The notes under the pieces: generated by a model
The model's database searches: none
The model's input: only the letters and a program-made list of their open reading frames with translations
What the model was told of the DNA's origin: nothing
Shown here: positions 49,301 to 61,300 of the stretch, one piece after another
Layout: every line of letters starts with the position of its first letter
Position numbering within the stretch: position 1 is the stretch's first letter
Assembly: GCA_030142905.1 (NCBI GenBank)
Contig: JASJOG010000202.1
Location: 310,001-374,000 of the forward strand
DNA: 64,000 nucleotides
Origin: Heliopora coerulea
Lineage: Eukaryota; Cnidaria; Anthozoa; Scleralcyonacea; Helioporidae
Direction of reading: 5' to 3'
Position numbers and translations under genes: made by a program

Positions 49301-52300
49301 AGCTGAAACCAATTACTGCAGATCCATAGACACAACATAGCACAATAATTATTTGGTAGCGCATTACAAACAATCTGAGTCCAGGAAGAAACTGGAGGAG
49401 AACTAAAAACAACTAGTTGGGGAAACGCATAGACTTCGGAGAGAGTTACATTTTATGCAAACTGTTTTCCAAGATCGTGGATCATCGGAGTTGTAAGTAA
49501 GAGTTACAAGTCCGAGGTTGAGAGCAGGCTGATGGAAGCCGTTATTTGCTTCTCAGTACTGAGAAAAAAAACGTCGTTTTTCTATTGCCGGATTAACTTT
49601 TTTGCACATCGTTAAAATCGACCGTTCATGGTGAACAGTTAAAAGAAAGTTGTTTGAAAGATTTTCAGTTCGTGAATGACTAAACTCTCCTGCTAATATG
49701 TATAAGAGGAATGGCCACCCTCGACATCACGAGGCCAGTAGACATGAAAAATTGTTGTAAATTGATATTAAATAAGTGATGCTTTTCTCAAAGTAACTAG
49801 CAGACATTGATGCTGAATTTAAGAAACGGAAAAAACATCGAACGTACAAAGCAACGACAGAGCGAAAAGGGGGTATATTCAAGGAATCTTAGGAGTTTAC
49901 ACTTGATCACATGAGATGGAGTCTGTTTCAGGTGAAAGTTAATTTTCGAGTGTTGGTATGTATGATACTGATGGACAAAAAATAAAAAAAACGGAGAGCT
50001 GAACATCTGGACAGGCGAGTGACCGACTGGGTATACAGTCAACTCTCTCTAAAGCGTACACCCTCGGGACCAGCTGTGTGTCCGCCTTAGAGAAGTGTGT
50101 CCACCTTATAGAAATCTCATACGACGTGACACCCAACATTTGTGACGTCATAACTGGAATGCAATCTTGATCAACACTTCAATGGCATGAACTTGGCCAT
50201 AAATTAGCTGGAGAAATGCATTAAGAAAGAACAAAATGCAGTTCTGCAAAACCAGGAACGAAAACAGGGGAAAAAGGAAGACAAGTGAATGTCATTAAAC
50301 GTCTAAACGTTCGCGCAAATAAACCGTTGTATTGATTTTTAATAACCAGTTAATAAAATATTACAAATTTTAATGAAACATGTCTAACATGATGAGCGAG
50401 TCTACTCGAAAGTAAAGCATCGATCATGCGAATTATAATCCAATAAAGAATATTTTAGTTGTAATTAGATCTTGTCGTAAGGATGCCTCCACTGTAAGCC
50501 TATATGTAATAATGTCCAGCTTAAAACGTTTCTGGTGCACACAAATTTGCATTTGAAGAGTCAAGGTTGACAGATATTTTGGACCAAAATTCTTCCAAAA
50601 AGTGTCCGCTGTCCACTTTAGAGAGATGTCCGCTTTATAGAGGTGTCCGCATTGAGAGAATTGACTTTATTAATAACCCTTTTCTGCAGGATCTCTTTCC
50701 TTGGCAAGTAAAATCGTCTGGCGTTAGCCAGAGTAAAATAATAGAAGACTGATCATGGCGGGAAAGAGTTAGAATCGATATTATCAGTTACACCATTGAA
50801 ATTCCCTTACAAAAATTTTACCTGCAATGTCACATAACAAAGTAATGTTTCACACGTAAATTGTTTTAATTCCATATGTGAAATGAAAATTTCGTATGTG
50901 AAATTAGTTTTCGTATGTGAATGTTTCATTTCTGATATGGAATTCATGTCTCGTTAACCAAGATTTCATATGTCAATTAGGTATTTCATATGTAAAAAAA
51001 GGTTCTATTTCGTATGTGAAATGATAATTTCATGTGTGAAAATGTTGCAATTCCATGTGTTTTTCACATGTGAAATGAACATGTGAAATTTTCCTAGAGA
51101 AATGTATAAGATATGGAGGTGAAATTTCGGGTGCAGTTAACGGAGACAAAAATCCTCTGCTCGACAAAATCGAGACCTGATGTGAAAATTCAACATTATT
51201 GCATTTTGATGGGTGTCGAATCCACAGGAATGCGACTCGTGCGACTCGTGCGACTCGCTACGGACTGAACTACCGTTGTCCGTTGTCAGGAGTCTGAACT
51301 TGAGTTCTCCACTACATCTTTAAGACGGCTTACCTAGCTCCGTAACTGTAGACAAGTGATTATTTAACTATATGCATTTCACGTTAACCTTCCATTTTAT
51401 TCGTTCTTAAAGGTAATCGAAGTTTCTATGGAGTCGGCGGATAATCCATCAGACGTTCCCTTAGCAACCGTCATGCCATGGATGATATTATACCGGATTA
51501 TAGGAAAGTAAGCCTTAGTTAACTTTCTATATACTGATCAGGTTTATAGTAAGATTAGGCCACTCCATCTAAGGTATTTGTGACGTCATATATAGGGACA
51601 GTTGTGTTCAGTATAGCTGATTATTGAATAGGTTTCTTTCATTAACGTATGATATTACCGTTCATAAACCTATTTTATCACTGGAGGACTGGAGGACTAG
51701 AAGAAGGGTTTTGCATACCGCAGACCTTCCGCTAAAATTTCAGAGAATTTAAATAAAAAATCATTTGAAGCCGAATTTTCGTACGTTGATTTCATGGATA
51801 AGGATATCATTTGGAACAAAACGTTCCTACACCATTAGTTAAGCAAGGTAAAAAGCAAGTTTTTAGTATAGGCCTAAAAAAATATTGGGGGGTTAGCCCT
51901 TTGGCCAGAAATATTGGGGGCTATATCTCCCACCCCATCTCTCCTCTATTGCGCCGCCTATGCATTGGAGAGCTTGGTAATCAGTCCATGTTAATAGTTG
52001 GGTGTTTGGCCCTTCTTGAGCCAAATTCAAAATATCTTAGAAAAGCGTAAAATTAACAATAGATGGGAGACGCACAGTTATAAAGCTTTAAGTCATAGGT
52101 AATATTGAATCAGTTATCTTCGTGCTGTAGACCCTGCTCTTTATTTTCCAAAGTTTGTTGGGGGGGGGGTTGGGGGGGTTGTTGTTTTTTCCCAACTGGC
52201 CAATCTATGAGGAGAATTTTTTCATGATAATCAGACCCTACCAAAGTCAACTGAAAATGTTGACTCGAGCGAGATTTGAACTCGAACTTTCCGGATACCT

Positions 52301-55300
52301 GTCCGCCGCTCTACCTGTTGAGCTATCGAATGCAAAGGGATTGGAGACGAGTTTTTATCCAACTTAAGTGCACGAGATATTCTCGCGACAACTTAACGCT
52401 TATCCATGAGAGGATGTGCAGTGTTTCAATTCTATTTCAGAATCATCCTCAGAGATACATGAAGAGAAATTTTTGTCATGATAATCTGGCGCTGCCAAAG
52501 TCAACTAAAAAAAAGTTGACTCGAGCGGAATTTGAACTCTCACCTTCGGGATACTGGTCCGCCGCTCTACCTGTTGAGCCATCGAGTCCACAAGGATTGG
52601 AGGCGAATTTTTATCGAACTTAAGAGCACGAGATATTCTCGCGACAACTTAATGCTTACCGATGCATGAGAGGATGTGCAGAGTTTCTGTTCTATTTCAG
52701 AATCATCCTCAGAGATACATGAAGAGAAATTTTTTCATGATAATCTGACACTGTCGAAGTGTTGGATTCGGCGGTGTCAGATTATCATGAAAAAAAATTT
52801 CACTTCGGCAGACTATCATGAAAAAAAAAGATTTGTGTTCATGGCCAATCTATGAAGTAGACTTTTTTACTTTGGAAATGTCTGGTGGTAGTTTAGGCAT
52901 CAATTGGTGTATTTTACTCTCTCGATGCGAGTTGGTATTTTTGGAGGTGGTTTGTTTTCTTTTTTTTCATTATTATCACAATAATTACATTTTTAACCTT
53001 AGCAAAGAGGATGAAAACGAAGCCGAAGGAATGGAAGTGGATAAAAAGCCTTTAGTCACCGAAACACCTGAAGCCGCCAACACGGCAGAATCTCCGGCAA
53101 ATCATCTAGAGACTCCCGTCCCCGTTACTCAAGCAACCCTTCCTTTGTCATTACAGTTCCTTCGTCTGGGACATGAAGCACTTGGAGGGTAACTGATATC
53201 TATGTTACATTTCATATCTCTGTGATGTTTCAATTCTTGTCCTTTCTTCACTCATAAATTCCTTTTTGAAAGACACCCAACAAATGTTCTGTGCCGCAGT
53301 TAAAAATGAACAGCATTTGAAACTTCCGTTGTGTCTATGTCTTACGGATTAAATGTTGTGCTCAAAGGATCTCAAGACTGGATATGATTTTTGCCTAAAA
53401 GTGCACATAAAGCGAATTTTTTTTTCCAAAATGCCGGGAATTCGCTCTGCAGTATGTTGCCATAGCGAGATCAAAATTTCATGGCTTTCAAGCTATCGAG
53501 CATTCAAGAATTCTTGAATAAGACTGTTAAGGAGGTGTAAAATCACTTAAGTAAATCCTCGGACGATGGGGGATACATCCTCCCACTTTTTAGCAAGATG
53601 AGAAACAGCCGTCCCAGTTTATTGATCTACTGATGTTAGAAAACGTATAACAAAACTAAAAGAAGTCAGTAAGCTTTTCAGAGAATGAGCTCTTAAACTA
53701 TGTTATTTTTCACCATAACGCATGGTATCCATAATTATGACTTGGTTTCCTTCATACGTCTGATGCTGGAACGAAGATCGCGCGGAACGTCTTCTCAACA
53801 GGTCACCCGAGGGATCGTGGAAATGACCCCATGTGACACATATCAGGTTAACATTTCCAGCTTCGAAATTGAAAATCATCTCCATTCACTATGTTGCACA
53901 GATTTATGCCCATGCGGAAAATAATGCAGAACGTGTTGTTTTGTCTTACAGCTGGAGGAATTGGGTGTCTTACGGGTGGTTTCAGCCACGTGTACTTCAA
54001 ATTTCGTTGTATTCTCACCTTTCCCACTCTTGTATGTTTACTCTCGACAAGGTCGTTGCTGGGGAGTGACATATTGGGTGGGGACTGACCCGACCCCCGT
54101 GGCATGATGGGTATCTGACACCGTCAGTTGAAATAATACTTAACAACAAGTACCTGGAACAATCGTGAATTACATCATTTGTGTAATTTAGTCCCACCCC
54201 AGCTGTTATTTAGTACATATAACTAACAGAGCCTCGCACTGAACGATATCCTGTGGGTCTCGCCCAGCGTTCGGAACGCCCCTAGCTGTCGATATGTATG
54301 TTCCTTTTAGAACTTTCCTCGTTCATATTAAGTTACCCCAACTTTGTCATTCTGTTCTCTACTTCTGACCTCTTCTAACGCAGTATTTCATCTCTTGTTA
54401 TTACCAAGTTCTTTCTCCTTCATGTAGGCGTTCATGGTGTATCAATAATGACGGAATGTTCCTGCTTCTTTATGTCGATGTTTTCCTTAAACGCCTCAAA
54501 GAAAAATCACCTTCGTTAGAACGACACCGTGATGTAAGTACCATTTCAACAACGACTTCGAATTTTTGACCACACTATCAAAACATGGCAAGGCTAGTGA
54601 ATCTCATAAAGCGTAGCCCCGAGAGATTTCGTTCTTTTAAGATATGAACGAATTAATGTCCAGACGGAAACTGTAGTAATGTCCAGCAATTGCACCAAAT
54701 GTAGCCATACCGGTTATAAATGAAAACCAAAGTAGGCCAGATAAATAAAAAAGCATATTTGGTAAATAATATTTTGTCCCTACTTGCAACGTCATCAATG
54801 TGAGGTGTATATGATTTCAATGAGATTTGTAAATGTTAGACTAACTATTTTAAATGACTATTAACATGACATATTTATAGGTGTTACTGAGCAAATGTAC
54901 AAGATATGACTTACGATAAGATGCGACAAAAGTGATAGCGAATGAAAGATCGGCTTAAAGAAAGCAAAAACCACCTTCATTACAAAATCGAAAATGAAAG
55001 AGTTATGTTGAGGGTAATAATGAGAAATTAAAACGGCGATAATGTCACAAAACCAATATTTCCTTTGACTACCCCTCAGAAAATACTCAAAAAAATATTT
55101 CTCAAGAAAAGCCTACTGATAAATTAGCTGAAACCCGTTTTTAACAGACATACTAGTTCTGTGCTAGTGTCGCTGTTTTAATTTCCTGCAGTTATTTGTA
55201 GTATATCTGTACTTCTCGTTTTCTTTTAAATTAAAATGGGACGCTTACTGTTCCGCAAACAGAAAATGCTCAGGGTTTTCATTAATCTGAAAAGTCTTGG

Positions 55301-58300
55301 CCGTTCTTAAGAAAGTTGTGGCGATTTATCTAGATGGGATGTGGGAGTATGCTCCCCCGGAAAAATTTGAAAAATTAAATGGTCTGTACTGCTATTTCAG
55401 GCATTTTGGGGTCAGGTTTGCATGAAATTTAAAGGTTTATTCGCATTGACACAATTACATATCTTGTCGCCATGATCAAGTGCAACATGTATAAAACAAC
55501 GACAAACACACCTGATCCCAACAGCTGAAAAGCTGTACAAAATTGAAAGCTCAGGCGAAACCGGGGGCGGTTTGCGTAAAACCTATGGCGAATTTCGCAA
55601 TACGCCGCCCTGAACTAAAACGCCTGAATGCTTTGTCCAGCGCTAACGTCCGGTATTTATTCTCCTCTCTTTCAATTAGAAGTTGGTACGAGAGTTGGAG
55701 CAGTGTTTCTTCTGCCTTTATGGTCATCCGTCGAAGAAAGCAAAGGTAAATTTGCCAATGCAGCTGATGCTTGGAGCTTAAAAGATTATCAAAAATTTTC
55801 ACTTTACCAGTGAATACATGCCAGTTCGTGTCTGTTCTTTGCTATTGCAGTGAATGGTATAATTTGTTTATGTGAGACAGGTAAATGAACTGATCTGATA
55901 AATATTTGCGAGCAACCCTGAATCAAAAAATGAGAAGTAATAGTTTAAACGCGAGTTCTGAGTGTCCCATCAGGTGTTCCAAGCACGAGAAAAAATGAAA
56001 CTGAGGCGAAATTTTTGTTGTTTTTGAATATTTAGAACTCCTGATGCAAAACAATAAACGACTGTTTGAATTAGCTCCTCTAACGAGTATTCCCGTTGAT
56101 TTATTGAAATTGATTTATTGTTACGCATTAATAACGAAGTTATGAAAAAAAGTCTCTTAACACCAAAGCTTTTTCCCATTACATAAACGGTCTTTGCCAT
56201 CCTAATATTTTTGAGTTCTCCAAGTGTACCCAGAGAACCCTCACGGAATGATGAGACGTTTTATAATTTCCCAATTTTGACAAGGGTCAACTGAGCCTGT
56301 AAGCCAAGTGTAGTGGTTAGTGCGACCAATAGCGATCGGTAGCGAGAGAGATTTGAATCCGTGGTGAAACCGAATTTTCTATTTATTTATTTTGGTTTTT
56401 TTTTAACTCTACAGTGTTTCATTTTCTTCGAGCTTTCATATAGTCAAAATACTAAAATTAGAGTTATAAAGCTACTAGTGTGTCAAGTCAGGGTATAAGC
56501 GAGGCGGGAGACCTGCTGCTGGGACGGTTAGGTTAGGATTTCGGTTTGGGTTAGGTAACTGAGATAATTCGTCGTTGAATTTAAAGTCAAGGAAATAAAA
56601 CAGATGAAGGATTTTGAGTTGTTTCCAGTCGATGCGACTTGATGGAGTCAGGTTCCAAACGGTACTCTTGGGGAAGGCGAGAACATTAGGATGGGCAAGA
56701 CCGTTTGGGATTGCAGAGGCCGTTTACGAAAGGGACGACTACAAAGCCGTATCTCCAGCACAGTTTCACCCCCGAAAAAATGAATCGCGTCAATTGACAA
56801 AATGTCCTTAATAAGATGAATATCATCTATCTAAGGGAAACTCAGAATAGGATCAGGGTGAGGATTATAAGATGATATTCGTCTTTTTGCCACGTTTTGT
56901 CAACTGATAATATTCATCTTTTCAAGATGTGAGACTGGGCAGGTATCTCTGATAGGAACTATTTTCTCCTGTCGGAAAAAGTTTAGCTGGAAATCTTAAG
57001 AGATCCGAATCCAGAATTAATCCCGCTGCTTTCACACATGCCACAATCAACCGTCTAGGCATGCTGCTGAATATCACTTTGCGGGTACCTTTCAAAATAG
57101 ATGGAGCATTTCAAAAAAGATATCTGACATTCGAATGCCTCACTTACTAGCAGAACTTGAAATTTGACTCTCTTTGTTGATGCAAATCGATACCGTGTTG
57201 ATATTGCAGTAGTAAAACTACAAGAGCTCACAACATCAGCTCATTAAAGCATTTGCCGACAGGGCGAAAGGCGAACTGTTTTGCGAATCAAGGGAACTTA
57301 GTCTTGGTACATAAATCGTGTGAAATCTGTGATCCTGCACTTAAGCAACATCGATTTATACTGTGAAAATTTTTAATTACATTCGTGATAGATGTAGAGA
57401 TGATATTATTACAATTTTCATACAGAAACTTTAAACGAACCATATGTCACATTGTCCCTAATCTGCAACCCATGTTCATTCAATGATTTCAGACTCTGGT
57501 TCACAACACAAATCTCGAAATCTTCATATTCACCTGTGACACTTTACATAAAAGTGTATTTCACCCACTGGAGACAGTATTAGGTGGTAGTGTTTACAAT
57601 TAACTTTTGAGAGTCGGCAAGGCTTGTACCAATTGTACATCTAGCGAGAAGCGTATTACGTACAAAGTGTACTTATGATATTGTTTTCCTTACAACAGGC
57701 AAGAGGGTTACAAGAACACGGATCTACACAAGTAAGTTAGGAAGAATTGACGGGCGGAGACGGTGACTTCACTTTGATTATATGAGAAAACGTTCATGAA
57801 ATTGAAAGTATCTGAAGAGAATTTCGTTATTGAGAGTGGAATTATGATTGAAATTAAAACTTTTTTCAACTGAACAATCTTCAGCACTCACGTAAATTCT
57901 CACCTGTAATTGTAAACCTCGTGTTCCATGTGTAAACAGTCTGATAACTTTTCATTATATTCGCAGGAAATTGTATCTTTGGTTTCGGAATGTTTTTACA
58001 GTTTTAAGTCATGGGTACCTCCACAAAACAAAACTCTCGTTGAATCTTGTTGGTAACGCTGTTACCGTTGCCCTTGGTCACTCTCTATCGCTCTCTTAAA
58101 CTCTTTCTCACTCTCATCTTCACACTCATTCTTACTCTTACCCATCTATTCCTACTCATACTCACCGTCACCCTAACCTTCACCATTACCCTTATTTTAC
58201 CCTCACCCTCTCCCCTACTCTTACTCTTACTCGTACTCCAACTTTCACTCTTACCCACAACTTTACCCTTATCTCCGCCTTCTCACTCTGTTTTTTACTG

Positions 58301-61300
58301 TTACTCCTACCTTTTTCATTCTCACTCTCGCTTTTAATCTCATTCATCCATGCCCTCAATTTATTCCCTCACTCACACCCACATACTCTCAGCCTCATCG
58401 TCACCCTCTCTCATACCCTACTCGTACTTCTCCTTATTTTCACTCTCACCCTAACTCTTACCCTCACACTCGCTTTTACTGTTATACTCTTTCGCTTACC
58501 CAGGGGTCGACCTTAAATTTTTAGTCCACTAGCAAAGTTTCGCTTGTAAGAGTTTTTTCCACTAGCAAAACTGGTAAGTTTACTAGCTATTCTTTGATGC
58601 ACTGGCCTTCCCTTTGATGACTAAAATAATGAATATGAAGAATTGATGCATTAGTGAGCTTAAAAGGTAGCGTGAAGTTTATTCACTTCTGTCACGATGC
58701 TCGAAGGGAACGCGAATGCGCAGATAAAGTGCACATAGGTTCTATGTAAAACCGCTGGTCAGTTGCTCACGCATCAAAACCATTTCTTCCATCCCGTAAA
58801 TGATTTTTGATGCGTACGTACTTTCTTCAGTTTTGCCACAAAATTCCCCAAGAACGTTTCCTTTTCCCCTTAAATTCTAGTAGAGAAATGTTTGCTCGCA
58901 AATGTTTGCTAGAAGATACTTTTTTTACTCGCAATTTCCAAAAACAACTCCCATTTTGCAAGTTTGCGAGTGATAGCCGTTATTTCAAGAAACTTTTCAT
59001 ACCTCGTTTGATGGTTAATTATTTGAAACAAACCTCAATCCCTGACGACTGGATATAATTTTTCCTGGCCTTTTTTCTCACCTTGTTAAACGTAGATCGT
59101 CTCACTTTTCTAAATTATATCATCTTGTATGAAAGTAAGGACCATACCGTTGGCCTCTATTTTGATATGTGTAGATCCCGCTGACCTGGTGTAACGCTGC
59201 TGCCGTCTTTGAGTTTTTCAAGCCGCCAATTTTGCCAACTTTTGAAGACAAGACGAACACTGTAACAAGCGAGGTAGGTTATTCAATGTTGGTTCCAAAT
59301 TTCGTGCTTTGAAAAGAAACTGGATTCACTGAAGTATCGAATACAAGCTGATTCTTTTAAGCGACGTGTTCACAAGCATGACCCTCTGAGTTAAACAAGC
59401 ATTGAAGTTATATATCAAGTGTCAAGTCCATCTTTGCGAACAGTACTATCGTGGTGGTCCTTAACTTCTGTTGTTTACCGTATAAACCATCGGAGTGGGT
59501 AATATTAATTTTTTTTTGTCTCAGGGAAAATAATGAAAATTGGGAGTAAATTGTTAGGCAACGTTTTCCAGTTTGACGTCATTTAAAACACTGTAAGAAT
59601 ATTTCGCACGTTTTCTTTCGTTAGTTGAAACTTGGTAAACAGCAAAACACTTGGGTTCTTTCTTGTTATACTCAAAAGACGTCTTCGGCAAACGGGACGA
59701 AAGCTCAGCAATTGAAAAGAAAAATACGCGGAAGTATCCACAAATTACTAAAAGAAAAACACTTAATTCCTAGTACCTCGGACGAACAGTGTGTTATCTG
59801 ACACCTTAACGGCATGTTGGCGAAGTCAGCCTTGTCTTTCCAGAGGGTAAAAATCCATTTCTCGTTGGCACCCGTGATTAATTGGAATCAATATTTGATT
59901 TCCTTTTCCTAGAGCCAGTAATATTCAGGCGGGGCTTATAGAAACAGGCTAAGTTGCCTTATTCATATTAGGCTAGAGGAACATCCCGTCTATCAGTGGG
60001 ATTTTAGTAGTACAGGAATAAGAGGGAGAGTATTTTGACCTGACAGAATCCGTCTTAACTAATTTCGGCATCCCATGTCTAATATAGCAGGGACCTTAGT
60101 AGGTAGCCCTGTGAATGCAACGTTTGACTTCCTTGCTTCACATTTCCCTTTTACCACTTCGTGCTTCTTTCTGACCCTCTTTTTTCTTCTTTGCACCCAT
60201 CTTTGACGTTCTCCTTTTAGTCCCGTTCTGTCTCATTCTGATCCCGACTTTTTCCATTTTCATCCTTCGGAGGGAGGTGACTGCTTAACGATAACAACGG
60301 AGGTCTTGTGGCTACAAAACATAGTGTTTCTTTTGTTCCAGTTTTGAGTGTATAATATTTTAGCAAAAACTACTAATCTATATCTATAGCGAAACGACCG
60401 ACCACTAACTTGACATGCTTCTTTACTTTTAGGTTCAAAATTTATTCAGAAGGATTACGCTGGTTGTACCACAAACCGAACTTGAAGGTAATGTCTAATG
60501 CTTGGGAAAGGCATGCAGTTTATAGAGTGAATCCAAGAGTCGTTATAGTCTGATGAAAAAGAACAACAAAGAACTGCAATTCTGGTTCAGTAATCGGTGC
60601 TTTCTACCACTGCTAAATGGTGCTAAGGGACGTTTAGTTGAGTTCGAGCATTTTTTATACGATTTTTAGTATATTTGAGCTTTAGAAAGAACATTGAGAA
60701 GATAGAATATCTTATTCACAGAAACAAAAACATCAAGCGTCTGATGCCGATATCTCAGGTCATCCAGTTCAAGGAACGAAAAGTCATGAGTATGCTTATG
60801 AAATGGTTGCCTATCTGTTTCTCAAACACAAAAAAACCCCCGATGCTTCCCTTTCACAGGAAATGTGCGACTTTGTGGCGTATCAAGAACATTTCTATTG
60901 GAGGGGCCTTAATAGGACGTCGGTAATCTTTGAGGGTTGCCCCTTTCGGAAAAGCTATTAATCTAGTTGTCTCGCCGATTGCCAATGTCATTAAATCGTC
61001 ATCTTTTTTGTCTCAATTCTTTTATAGCAGTTACCGTTGAATCCGTTCAGAATTTTATCGAAGGTTCCTCTGATGATATCCCCAAGTTGTCAAATGATTT
61101 GGAAGGGTCAAAAAGGTATATCATAAAGGGAAACATAATTGTTTTAGTGTCGTGTTGTTCTGCAGGCATTTTGGAATGTTTGTCTAGACAGAGTGTGTAT
61201 GAAACCAATTGATAGTGACTAGTCTTGAATCGATGTCACACGTCTATTCTCGTCACCTCAGGTGGCTATTTTATGGATACCATACATTTTGAAAGAAAAA

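Larger units (their letters stand above)
58506..61027. other. Introns around exons 35-36, nothing recognised
   Basis: Apart from the two exons no repeat family, RNA gene or coding similarity was noticed. Confidence 0.4.

Noticed and set aside
58045..58505. Interstitial telomere-like repeat
   Set aside because: CCCTAA occurs only now and then in a general CTCAC/CTTAC tract, with no regular hexamer array.
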